Source of the DNA: Balanoglossus misakiensis | Lineage: Eukaryota; Hemichordata | DNA: 64,000 nt | Assembly (NCBI GenBank): GCA_040954595.2 | Contig: CM082594.2 | Coordinates: forward strand, 3,472,001-3,536,000 | Direction of reading: 5' to 3' | Position numbers and translations under genes: made by a program | Shown: piece after piece, positions 50,551 through 62,200 of the stretch | Layout of the letters: every line of letters starts with the position of its first letter | Numbering within the stretch: the stretch's first letter is position 1 | The notes under the pieces: generated by a model | Databases searched by the model: none | Told to the model about the DNA's origin: nothing | Seen by the model: only the letters and a program-made list of their open reading frames with translations

Positions 50551-52679
50551 AGCCTTTTTATGGCCTTTGCTCGCATAAAAAGTTTGGGAAATAGTTGTTG
50601 ACGGATGGCAGCTTTGGACAGTCGAATGCTGAGACTTAATCGGCAATGATCTTTTCCATAACCATACTCGTTGATGAAAATAACACCGGCGGTAGACTGA
50701 GATATAGACTTCCGTTCATGTCACCTCAATGACAAAAATCAGCTGCAGAGAAAGCTACGCTTTGCTTTGATTTGTTTTGCATGGCTTGGCTTGGTTCCTG
50801 TTCTTGTTCTTCCGTTTCCCTATCTCTACACCTAACTAACTATGGCAATGTAATCAATACCGAACAATTATACTGTGGTCTGTCGGAGCAACACATTTTA
50901 TGTTTACTCTATACGCTACTCCACTCTTCAAAGGTGACCCAATCAAAGCAGAGGTAAAATGGGACCCTCGCTCTGTGACAGATTTTTTGAAATATGGCAA
51001 GCCCGCGAATTCCTGCTGCCCACCCCCCTTAACAAGTTTGAATCAATCTGCCCAAGACGCTTCTCCGGGTAACACACAACCAATGATTGATGTTGGGTGG
51101 TTCCGAATAGTTCTAGACCACTGGCCATGCATGACTCAATACCTGCTATAGGTGAAGTGGTTATTACAAATAAATTACGGCATCTATCACTGCGGGTATC
51201 ATAGTGGCTTTGTGTCCTTTAACTCCAACCAGACAACCATAACGTTCATAATGGATGAATAATATATGAGATGTAAAACCCGTAATTTGTGGATTCCTGT
51301 TTACTACGTTTTATTGAACGCATGTTTTCAGTAGTGAATGATTAGGGCTACCTGTAGGCTTTTCGATATTTACTAGGGAGGCATTGCAGAAGATTTGTTT
51401 TTATTCTTCCACGCGTGCCATCTGCCAGCTATTCCCCCCCCCAGAATTCAAATGGTTTTCCCCTTATTGTAATACGAATAGTAGATCTCTAGTACTTTTT
51501 GTAAATGTGAAATGATCCCAGGTGTGCAATTTTCACATACGACCTACAGAGCCCATGCTTGGGCTGACTCTAGACAAAAACAGAACCTGTATTGGGTGTT
51601 ATATTACTCCCTCATTCTTTCGTTCTTTCAATGTCAAACCGACCCCAACGATCAACCAGTACCAGTCGCATGACCCTTTCTGACCGGTAATGAAACGGCG
51701 TGGACCGAGGAGTATATTATAACTTTTGCAAGTACAGTAAGATCTCAGGTTTGGCTAAAACCCAGTCTCCACACCCCAGAAATTAACCCTCAAGGCAAAT
51801 TAAATCGACTGCATTCGTTTTGACACCATTTACCCAATTTCGCAGAAAATGACGTCTTTAGTTTAGATCCCCCAGGTGTGCGGACTTCTACATTGTGACA
51901 GTTTTTGTTGAATTGGTAGACTGCCACGGATTCAGAATCTACCCAGCTTCAATAAGATTAGGGATCTTAAACTAACTGATGAATATTAAGCTGTTCATAG
52001 ATATTAATGATGGACCCTCCCCTGGGACCTGCATGCCAAATTTCAGACCGATTTGACGGCTGGAGTATGAGTTTTCGATTGAACAAGGCACATGTTGCCA
52101 AAGTGAAATACAGCACGGTGGATTTTAACAAATCTCCCTTAAAAGTTAGAAAGATATCCCCCGCCAGTCGGTGGTGGTCGGCCCTGTCCGGTGCTCAGAA
52201 CAAGAGCAGAAGTAACGAGTTGCCGTCCACCACCACCGAATGTGATAGATGGCAATTCGTTTGGGCTTGGTTGGATTAATTTCTCTATTTTTCAGCTGTT
52301 GTTTTCTCCATTTCTTTGTTTCACCATTTCGCTGAACGAGGCAAAATATTGCCAAAGTGAAATACGGTACGTCAGTAGTGCAGAACGTATTCCGCACCAC
52401 CCAACATTCTTTTCAGTGACACCGACCTGTTTAGTAAGAGTTGTTTGTTCACATCAAGGTGATTTGTGTGCATGTCTTTCCTGGTAATTATGAATATGAA
52501 CAAAAACTCGGTTGGTCGGAACTAAGCTTGCAATAACATGTGTACGGATACTGCATGAAAATGCTGGCCTCAAACAAGTTAACTAAATGGGTCATTGCAC
52601 CCCTTTAACAGCAGAGTGCGGGTACTAAGAATTGTACCAGAAGACTCCCTAGTCTAAATTTAGTAGTGTATACTGCATT
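50551..52679. other. spacer without supported genes
   Basis: Short frames only. The frame at 50900-51151 (plus) has no splice context that I trust. Confidence 0.4.
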
Positions 52680-52797
52680 CAATCTGATTAAAATCAGATG
52701 TAGGGAACGGCGACTTGGTTATTTTTTATGCTGTCGTGAGGCGACAGCATAAAAAAAGCTAAGTCGCCGTTCCCTACATCTGATTTTAATCAGATTG
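52680..52797. mobile_element. foldback MITE, family B, copy 2
   Basis: 118 bp with the same termini and GTAGGGAACGGCGAC arms as 19914-20024. Flanks are TACTGCATT (52671-52679) and CACTGCATT (52798-52806), a 9-base duplication with one mismatch. This independently supports the termini and the 9-base target size. Confidence 0.88.
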
Positions 52798-53997
52798 CAC
52801 TGCATTCTGCTTCCCCGCGAATATGCACACCATTCAACCAACTTAGTTGCTTTTCAAAGTACAACTGAAACGAAAGTTGAGCTGTTGAGATTTGGAACTT
52901 GATTACACGATTCTCTCGAAGTGTTGAGATATACAGAGATCAAAATGTACGTACTGAACACTAGCTCACCAGCTGCTGCACACGTAACTTGAATCTCATT
53001 GGTTGATACGATGCCAGATAGTTAATTTCTGATTCCTCTACGGCGGACATGTACAAAAGTCTACATTTCACAGTCTAGTGTTGTTTTCATCGACATGAAT
53101 AGGGCTTTTAGTGTTCGCGCCACGTTTGGCAGTGGAAACTTTTTAAGGTTGGGAGAGCTGTCTTGATGCTAACGACTAAAAACAATGGCTGATCTTGGGT
53201 TCCAAATAGTTCCGTATCATCGATCGTCCATGAATGCCTGCAACCGGAGACTGTCAATTTCCAGACAGGCAGTACTGGTTCTGCTTTACTTTTAACAATT
53301 AGATGAATGCAATGTCGTGACAAACAAAAAGGTCATGTACACATTTTTTTTCTAAACTGACACAGAGATCGGCGGTCATTTTTGAATTACAAATTTGAGA
53401 CAGTTTGGCTTTCTCTCCTACAATTTTGCGAGGTGACAACATTTTTATTGATTCTCGTTTTTTTAAAAGAGAGTCAAGTTTCCTTAGGAAAAACATGAGA
53501 AAAACATAAAGACTTTCGAGGTATTTAAAGCCCTAAGAGCTGACACATTTTGCATTATGTTCATTATTTTACTTTTCAATTTAGATTGGTCCATCTATAA
53601 AAGCTTGCTGATAGGTATACTCGAACATCTTTGCGACGCCACATTGTGGCTTCATGTTGCAGTTTGAAGAAGTGATATATTAAACGCGTGCCGCACCCGT
53701 TTAATCAGCCTCCATACAAAGAGTACATATCTATCGTGGTATGCGTCGCCAAAAGATAACAAACTGATGCAAATACAAGTAATATGGATTAATGGCGAGG
53801 ATTTTAACGGATAGGGAGAATATATGGAGTATTTTATTATAGAAAAAACACATGAGAAAATTTGGCAGCTCGTGGGGCTTTAATGTTGTCATGGACTGGG
53901 TCGATTAGAATACAACTGAGCACTAGCAAAATTCGCACAAGTGACAAGGTACCTCTCATGTGCGTACTCGCCACGTTGCACTTGCAGCGAACCAAAT
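52798..53997. other. spacer without supported genes
   Basis: AT-rich sequence with short frames lacking splice context. Confidence 0.4.
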
Positions 53998-54320
53998 AAA
54001 TAAATTTCTGGCAGAGAATCGTGTTAGCAAAAGCTCGACTTTCGTTTCACTTGTATACATTGGTGTCTTGGTTGAATGGTGTGCAAACATTTACAACAAT
54101 CAAAACTGAACAATAATACTCAGATGGTATGTCGGAGCCCCTGGTTCAGGTCACGCATGCACATTTACTTAAGGTTTGTGACGTCGATCTCAGAAGCACA
54201 TGCATACCAAGTAGAGCGTTGCGCATGTTGTTTCGACAAGAAGTCACTTTTACAGTCGCCTTGTTCAGTGCGGTTCTTCAACAAGGATATTGTCGTTGAC
54301 AAAACAGAGTGACTCCAGAA

Positions 54321-54390
54321 ATGGCGCCTTCGGGAGCCGCAAGGCTGCTTTGTGGATTAACGCTTGTGTTCAGCGCGTCGTGTACCACAG
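54321..54390 (+). CDS. signal-peptide first exon, copy 2
   Basis: Reads MAPSGAARLLCG then LTLVFSASCTT and ends ACCACAG|gtaagc in phase 1, exactly as the copy at 49959-50028. Three residues differ, all within the hydrophobic core or cleavage region. About 320 bases upstream and several hundred downstream are also shared, so whole promoter-plus-exon units were copied. Confidence 0.45.
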
Positions 54391-54599
54391 GTAAGCCTTT
54401 TTATGAATGTTGGCGCGAACGTAAGACGCACGCTGAGTCAGAAACTTTCACTTTGAAACTCTATTGGAAATCATGCACTCATTTGAGAATCGAAAAATAT
54501 TACAAAACCGAAAACATGCTTCCAGGGGAATGCAAACGTGCACGTGCGTTTGTGCCAGTGGTCCCACAGTGTGGTTTTCTGGTATAAAATGAAAGTAAA

Positions 54600-54713
54600 A
54601 CCCCTTCGTATAAACTTTAGTAGGCCAGCCCTCTTTAAAACAATCTTCAGCTGGAAGGTATTTGTATCTTTCGCCAGTTTGGAACACCACACCCCGTCTC
54701 ACAATAGCTATAC
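54600..54713 (-). CDS. possible VWC-like exon, copy 2
   Basis: After a good acceptor (gtctttttacag, minus) the frame reads NDTCIAIVRRGVVFQTGERY and then KYLPAEDCFKEGW. Cysteine and G-x-x-F-x-x-G-E spacing hint at a single VWC-type module. No clear donor is visible and the frame continues open past the module. The partner copy at 50263 is broken. Function unknown. Confidence 0.28.
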
Positions 54714-54929
54714 ACGTATCATTCTGTAAAAAGACGTCTAGCATGGTCTTAATTTCAAATGTTCAACTATATGAAAAATTAGCCAGGTAGGTGAAAGCGT
54801 AACGGGAAACCTAGTTTGTGTGGTCAACAGGAGCAATGACCACCAACAAATTTCTGAGTAGCAAATCGGTGGTTTCTGCGGAGGCTGTCCCATATCTTCC
54901 CGAAAATGTTTTGGTAAGCAAAACAAGAT

Positions 54930-56700
54930 ATTTTGTTGTTACACAGACAAAAATAATTAAACAAAACCTTACGGCTACTGTCCTGTGTGATGACACTTTC
55001 TAAATATGTTGTTCGATCAGATATCTGAAGAAAATAGGGTAGGTAGGTAGGTAAATTTGTTATTTTGCAATTTTATTACATCTTTGGCCGCCATAGTGTA
55101 GAAGAATGACGTCATAGTTCTTGCGTGATTCTCGTAATTTCCATATTTTTTTTATATTTGACGTTTTTTCTACTTCCTGTTTAGGATTCTTTAAAAAGTT
55201 TAGTGTCGGCGGGCTAAAATTAGGGTTGGTCGGGTAAACGGAACAGCGCATATTTTTTTTTTCATCTGGCCTCATGCCCGTGTAATAACATTAATTAATT
55301 ATGAAACCAGATTTACGCATTATCCAGAGAAAGAAAGTAAAAATTCGTTTATTCTAGCCAAACAACCACGGAAAGCACCACATTGGCGGCACAATTGCCT
55401 ATTTATGCAATTTACCCGTTTATTTCACAGCACCATTGTCGTTTAAATCTCTGAATGGTTTTGCACCAGTCCTGCTTGCTTGCGTCTGACATTTTTGTGT
55501 ACATTTGAGATGGGGGAGGATATGCTAATTACCCAGCGGATAATTAGCATATCCTCCCTCGGCGGAACAGCTGCGTTTCCACAGCACAGTCAGACGTAAA
55601 CAACCGCTCCTCTCAGACACTACGAAGAGATGTCAAATATCCTCACTCCATCATCATTAATGCAGTCGAAAATCGAACCGTTTCACAGTGGTCTGATTCG
55701 ATATTAAAGGCTTTGTTTGTAATATTGCTGATTTAAAACAGGTTAATTTTCAATCTGGATCATCGCGCGATGTCCACGATGTTGATTGTTGTCGCAATTT
55801 TACATAATCACTAATGCTATGCAATGGAGCTTCACATCGATCGACTCTGCGAGTTGTGAATGAAGCCAGATTACAAGGAGAATGAAACATCAATGCGCCA
55901 GGCGGAATATAATATTTCTTTTTTTTTATTTCGAACACAAGAAAAACAAAAGCAAGAACAGACCCACAGCAAAGGAAAGAGAATTAATTATTAGGCCTGA
56001 TGATGGCGCTCTCTGACTTTTGATTTTGTGAAATACAATTTGAAACATTTAGATAATATTTCAAATTTTCAAACCAAGCTCCATAGTTCGGAAGTTTATT
56101 TGCAAATCTACAATAATATATGTATTTTTGTTAGAAGACATACAAGATTCCAGTCATGGACAATATTTTCAATATTTCTTATTCCAAGGATTATCTCGAT
56201 TTTAGTTAAATTCACTTTGCATCAGTCTCGGATAACATTCCAAATTAGTCGTACATAATTACACCTGTAAAATAGGTGACGAATAGTTTCTGTTTGTTCA
56301 TTGCAAAAGTACATTTTTCGTTATCAGAAAGCTGACGAAGAAATAAAAACCATTTTGTACAATATAGGCCTATGATAGAAGATTTTAAATTGCAAAGATT
56401 GCATAGCCACATCGCCTGTAGCTGCAATAATTGTAGCCTTGGTGGGTTAGTTGACCGCTGACGGGGGGTTGATCGCTGACGGCCCAACCAGGGTTACAAG
56501 GCGTTCCTATACTTTCGTACGTAAAAGCGCACTGCTGATCCGCAGTGCGCGGACAAGGCAAACTCTGGGGCCCATCAGCAGCGAATATCACCTTACCGTT
56601 TGAAAATATAACCGTAATCCTGCTCCCGGATAATGTTAGCAGCGTTGTAACCCCATATCGACAGACAAATGTACTCCTTGCAGTTGAAAAATGACAGTTT
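54930..56700. other. repeat-rich spacer
   Basis: Includes the inverted repeat at 55514-55558 and a minus-strand frame at 56385-56700 (AADGPQSLPCPRTADQQC) that looks somewhat coding but lacks confirmed splice sites. No gene is called. Confidence 0.4.
55514..55558. repeat. perfect 18-base inverted repeat
   Basis: GGGAGGATATGCTAATTA at 55514-55531 and its exact complement at 55541-55558 flank a 9-base loop. It may be the core of a degenerate foldback element. Confidence 0.8.
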
Positions 56701-56744
56701 AATCACTCGGACACAAAGTCAATTCAAACTCCACCGCCATTTTG

Positions 56745-57190
56745 TTAAACGTTTACGCTCAAAAGAATAAATGTTGTTCGTGGTGGCCGCTAGTCTTGCT
56801 CCAAGACTGTGTGATACTGAAAAAGAAATGCGCGTCCGCGTTGCGTATAGAACATGACGCGACGCTAATCACGCGTAAAATAATTTCGAAGTCTCGCGTA
56901 ATTTGGCGTGATTTCGATTTCGCGTGATTTCGCGTGATTCAATATGGCGCCGAATATCGGGCTCTCGAAAACAGTCCTGAAAGTTTCTGAAACGCCACTA
57001 AATTTCATTTTCCAACTTAATTTTCCACCGTCTTTGATGGTCTTGTGGTCGGTGTACATTTCTGAGTAGGATTTGCGATGCATAACGACATTGGTTTTAC
57101 GCTTTAGGGAAGAGATCAAATTAATGGATGCCCGGGTATAGGAACAGCGCACGACGCACTTTTCGAACTCGTAGGTATATAGAGATAATA
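56745..57190. repeat. 0.4-kb duplicated block, copy 1
   Basis: Shares near-identical sequence with about 57425-57775, including TTTGATGGTCTTGTGGTCGG and neighbouring stretches. Its left part has short CGCGTGATTT-type tandem words (56893-56940). On the minus strand both copies keep an open frame with KSYSEMYTDHKTIKDGGKLS, unrecognised. Confidence 0.75.
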
Positions 57191-57424
57191 TGTAACAGGT
57201 TTGACCTGAGTGCGAGCGCAGCAAGCTAGCGTGTATATATTGTCAACACTCCACTTTCCACATGAATGCTTCATCAACTTTCTCTTGGTCTACTGAAGGC
57301 TAGATCACGTGATTGATAGTAAAGAATACTTTGCCAAAGACGTTCCATTCTCTGATAGCTTCAGATTATCTATTTATCGGTGGGTTTCATTCTTACAAGG
57401 TCTTTGTGGTAGTCTTGTTGTGGT

Positions 57425-57775
57425 TAAACGTTTAGGCTCATAAAGAATAAATTTTGTTGGTGGTGGCCCCTTACATGCGTAAAGTAATTTCGAAGTCTCG
57501 CGTGATTTTGCGTGATTAAGATTTCGCGTGATTCAATATGGCGCCGACCGTCGAGCTCTCGAAAACGGTCCAGAAAGTGCCCAGAAACGCTACTAAATTT
57601 CATTTTCCAACTTAATTTTCCACCGTCTTTGATGGTCTTGTGGTCGGTGTACATTTCTGAGTAGGATTTGCGATGAATAAGGACATTGGTTTTACGTTTT
57701 AAGGAAGATATCAAAATTAATGGCTGCCCCCATAGATACAGGACGCACTTTTCGAACTCGTGGGTATAGAGATAT
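57425..57775. repeat. 0.4-kb duplicated block, copy 2
   Basis: Second copy of the block at 56745-57190. The central 130 bases are almost unchanged; differences cluster at the ends. The shared minus-strand frame again contains KSYSEMYTDHKTIKDGGKLS. Confidence 0.75.
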
Positions 57776-57779
57776 ACAT

Positions 57780-57962
57780 TCTATTTCCCATAATCCCTCA
57801 TTCTCGTACACGTGCTATCTAAAGTGCTCGCTACGCGAGCGGCCTCCGGCCGCTCGTGCTGCGCTCGCTATAAATTCTATTTTCCATAATCCCTCATTAT
57901 CGTACATTATCGCTACATTAGCGCTATGCGAGCGGCCTTCGGCCGCTCATGCTGCGCTCGCT
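57780..57962. repeat. tandem pair with GC-rich hairpins
   Basis: Two units of roughly 90-100 bases each start near TCTATTTCCCATAATCCCTC and end in GAGCGGCC-TCC-GGCCGCTC-type hairpins followed by TGCTGCGCTCGCT. The stems are 8 base pairs with a 3-base loop, and compensating changes keep them paired. Confidence 0.7.
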
Positions 57963-58620
57963 AATATAATCAATCAATCAACAAAGTTTATATAGCGCCA
58001 AAATCCAAAAAGAAATTTTGCCCAATGACGCTCATGGTTAAACCACACTGTATGCTCTTTCGAACATATGAGTTTTAAGTTTTCTTTTGAAAGTCTCCAG
58101 GTTTGTTGATTCCCTGATATCAAGAGGTAGTGCGTTCCACAGTTTAGGGGCAGCATAAGAGAAGGCACGGCCGCCATAGGTCTTGTTTTTGTAGGTTGTA
58201 CATGTTAAGAGTTTCTTGGTGGATGAACGCAGTGTACGAGTGGGAGTGTATGGCTGCAGTAGATCACTGATGTAAGCTGGAGTCTGGTTTTGGATAACTT
58301 TGAAAGTTATCAACAAAATTTTGTAGTCGATCCTTAGACTTACTGGTAACCAATGGAGCTGGGCAAGAACTGGAGTGATAGGCGTGAGTTTCCTAGTGCG
58401 CATGACTATTCTGGCTGAAGTATTCTGAGCTCTTTGAAGTAGGGCGATTGTGTTTTCTGGGAGACCATACAGGAGTGAGTTACAGTAGTCAAGTTTGGCA
58501 GATAGAGTTGCATGTACTAAGGTTTGGCAAGTCTCGTTGGTGATGTAACGTCGTATAGATCCAATTCGGCGGAGGAGACTGTAGATCGATTTGCAGGTGT
58601 ACTTTATGTGCTGACTGAAT
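57963..58620 (-). mobile_element. 5'-truncated CR1/L2-type LINE, 3' end
   Basis: The minus-strand translation reads KLDYCNSLLYGLPENTIALL, LQRAQNTSARIVMR, LAQLHWLPVSLRIDYKILL, then GGRAFSYAAPKLWNALPLDI. These are hallmarks of the C-terminal part of non-LTR reverse transcriptase proteins. The 3' end has GGCGCTATATAAACTTTG and a TTGAT/TGAT-type tail, usual for the CR1/L2 group. Only the last ~220 codons survive. A foldback element begins about 10 bases beyond its broken 5' end. Confidence 0.85.
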
Positions 58621-58629
58621 TTAATTAAA

Positions 58630-58746
58630 CAATAACCCCCAGGCGGGTATACGGGAAATTTGGGTACAATTCAAGACATATAGCCTGAGCCGTGGAGCGA
58701 ATTGTACCCAAATCGAGTGTATACCCGACTGAGGCGGGGGTTATTG
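58630..58746. mobile_element. foldback MITE, family D
   Basis: 117 bp from CAATAACCCCC to GGGGGTTATTG, with inner complementary blocks GGGTATAC/GTATACCC and AATTTGGGTACAATT/AATTGTACCCAAAT. No clear target duplication was seen. It is non-coding. Confidence 0.75.
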
Positions 58747-59256
58747 CTATTATATTATATCAACAGTTGTTTTTGTGGCAAATCAGTGTCATTTTCTTAC
58801 CGAAACGGCGTCAGAAAGAGAAATTACGATCGTAAACCAACATGGCGACGATGAATGTAAACACGAGCGGCCCGGGATCGAGCATTAAACATGAAGCAGA
58901 CGACAAAAAGTGACAAGACGGGCATCGCGCGTGGCAAAGTGACAAATATTTCCACAGAGCAGTTCCAAAAAAAACGTCCGTTAATTCAACAGTATTTTTG
59001 TTTTATTTATTTGGTTTAAACACGCGCGACTGTGGTTTACCCGCACATTTTTGCTGTCGTATGCTAGTTCAGGGGCCCGTTTTAGCACTGCCCGCAGTGC
59101 TATATGACTATTTTAGCATCACTGGATTGAGCTCTCGTCCAATCACAATGGCGGATGGTAGCATTATATAATATAATTTGGTATAATAGGTTTGATGGAA
59201 TGATTGATGGGAAATTATTAACACTGTTAAATTTATTGATTGTCTATACCATTCAG
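58747..59256. other. upstream of CCP gene; no firm exon
   Basis: Includes a short hairpin AGCACTGC-CC-GCAGTGCT near 59085-59102 and GC-rich stretches. A 23-codon frame from an ATGGCGACGATG start near 58.84 kb ends without a donor. The start of the CCP gene is not identified here. Confidence 0.4.
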
Positions 59257-62200
59257 CTCTGCCATGTTCTCCCTTACTTACTCCAACATCTGGATATGTG
59301 GACTGTACAAACGGATCCCTTTACAATAGCACATGTATATTCAGCTGTGATGAAGGATTTGAAGGAAGTGGTACTGTATCTAGAACTTGTCAATCAAACC
59401 AAGAATGGGATGCATCGGACAACTTTACATGTGCAGGTGAGTGTTAACTTATTCATCGCTTGATAGATGCATTACGATAATACTATTAATTACATGAATG
59501 GACTGGACGATGTAAGGATTTATATGATACATTGTAAATTTATGGCTGAATTTAACTTTTGAGGAATTGGTTTGATGGATTGAAGGATGATACATTTTTA
59601 ACATTTTTATGCTTTTTTGTCTATTTACATCATTCAGCTCTGTCATGCCCAGCCTTACCTAATCCAACATCTGGTTATGTGGACTGTACAAATGGATTCC
59701 TCTACAACAGCACATGTACATTCAGCTGTGATGCGGGATCTGAAGGAAATCACACAGTATCTATAACTTGTCAATCGAACAAAGCATGGTATCCACCCGA
59801 TGACTCTTCTTGCAGAGGTGAGTGTAGTGCTAACAAAGTATGTCATTTACTGTCCAATCCAAGCACAGTTATTATGAAAAAAAATAGCGTCAAGGACACT
59901 GTGTTCCATTTGAGGATTATGCGGAAACAGTGACACACCAGAATAAAAATTACAGGTGACATTGCAAGCAGATATGATCTTACGATAAAGAAATATGGAA
60001 TGTAAAAAAAATAACAAGGAACATGCCCAATAATCTGTCATGTGTCATGGCAGTCTTACAAGTGGTGCTAGAAAAAAATGACCAAAAATTGTCTGTACAA
60101 ACACATATGAGAAGCACCTTCTTTCAGTCAGCCCTGGAACAGACAGACAGACAGACACTGACCTGCCACTGGTAATTAAAAATTTAATAGCCGGTGGTCT
60201 CTGTAACAGCTGGCCTATTAAAATTGTGTAAACATGTCTAAGTTGGGGGTAACAACTCCTTGTAAACAGTAACTTTCAAAACAACTGGACAATTGGTTTA
60301 GGAAAAGATTTGCTAACCAAAAACAAAGAAATTTACAAAAATAACTCGCTAAATGCTGAATATTTATGATATTATAAATAAATAATAATATTCTATTTAT
60401 AAAGCGTCAGTATCCACAAAAATGTGATCAATGACGCTAAAAGCAAATAATACACTACAACAATTGGCTAAAAGCAGATTTAAAAAGTAAAGTTTGAACA
60501 TTTGATTTAAAAACAGATAAGTTTGATGCCTGAATTTGGTGCCTGTATCAGAATCAAATAAAAGTTGCACATACACATGTATGTGTTATAAACTTTATCC
60601 TAAATTTCAAAGCAATCATAGAAAAACAAATTTCAAAGCAATCCAACAAGCAGTTTCAGAGAAAATATTTGTTCAAAAGTGGCAAAAACACAAATATGCA
60701 AATATCCCCAAAATTGTACAATATCTTACTTCAATCACTACAAGGAACATGCTGCCAAAGTTCAATGCAATATGACAAGCGGTTTCAGAGAAAACAATTT
60801 TTGACAAAAATTGCTAAAGTTTCCCCGATAACACATTTATGAAAATATCACATTTTTATAACATATTACTTAAGTTACCCCTACGAACATGCCTACCAAA
60901 TTGCAAAGCAATCTGGCATGCGGTTTTAAAGAAAAAAATATAGCTGCAAGCAGCAATAGCGGGCCCAAGCCAACATAGCAAATAGCAACATAGCAATAAG
61001 CATATCTGCTCTGGATGCCAAGATATGGAAAAGTAGGTCAAAGGTCACCTGAGGTCATGCAAAATTTGGGCAAGAAATTTTGACCCTATACTGGTCCATG
61101 TTCAACAAAAACCAAACCTATAGCCCTATTGGTTAGCCTGGAATTAGGTATGCACATAATTAATGAGACGTGCATGTGTCATAGGTGACCCCCAATTTTG
61201 GCTTTTCAATTTTAGTCCCAACCCTCCAAACGCCAAGTCTGTACCTGCTCTGGATGCCAAGATATGGTAAAGTAGGTCAAAGGTCACCTGAGGTCATGCA
61301 AAATTTGGGCAAGAAATTTTGACCCTATACTGGTCCATGTTCAACAAAAACCAAACCTATAGCCCTATTGGTTAGCCTGGAATTAGGTATGCACATAATT
61401 AATGAGACATGCAGGTGTCACAGGTGACCCCCAATTTTGGCTTTTCAATTTTAGTCCCAACCCTCCGAACGCCAAGTCTGTACCTGCTCTGGATGCCAAG
61501 ATATGGTAAAGTAGGTCAAAGGTCACCTGAGGTCATGCAAAATTTGGGCAAGAAATTTTGACCCTATACTGGTCCATGTTCAACAAAAACCAAACCTATA
61601 GCCCTATTGGTTAGCCTGGAATTAGGTATGCACATAATTAATGAGACATGCAGGTGTCACAGGTGACCCCCAATTTTGGCTTTTCAATTTTAGTCCCAAC
61701 CCTCCGAACGCCAAGTCTGTACCTGCTCTGGATGCCAAGATATGGTAAAGTAGGTCAAAGGTCACCTGAGGTCATGCAAAATTTGGGCAAGAAATTTTGA
61801 CCCTATACTGGTCCATGTTCAACAAAAACCAAACCTATAGCCCTATTGGTTAGCCTGGAATTAGGTATGCACATAATTAATGAGACATGCAGGTGTCACA
61901 GGTGACCCCAATTTTGGCTTTTCAATTTTAGTCCCAACCCTCCGAACGCCAAGTCTGTACCTGCTCTGGATGCCAAGATATGGTAAAGTAGGTCAAAGGT
62001 CACCTGAGGTCATGCAAAATTTGGGCAAGAAATTTTGACCCTATACTGGTCCATGTTCAACAAAAACCAAACCTATAGCCCTATTGGTTAGCCTGGAATT
62101 AGGTATGCACATAATTAATGAGACATGCAGGTGTCACAGGTGACCCCCAATTTTGGCTTTTCAATTTTAGTCCCAACCCTCCGAACGCCAAGTCTGTACC

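Noticed and set aside
56385-56700. Minus-strand frame with many Cys and Pro
   Set aside because: A second frame is open over part of it with a possible donor; strand fits but no complete exon could be defined.
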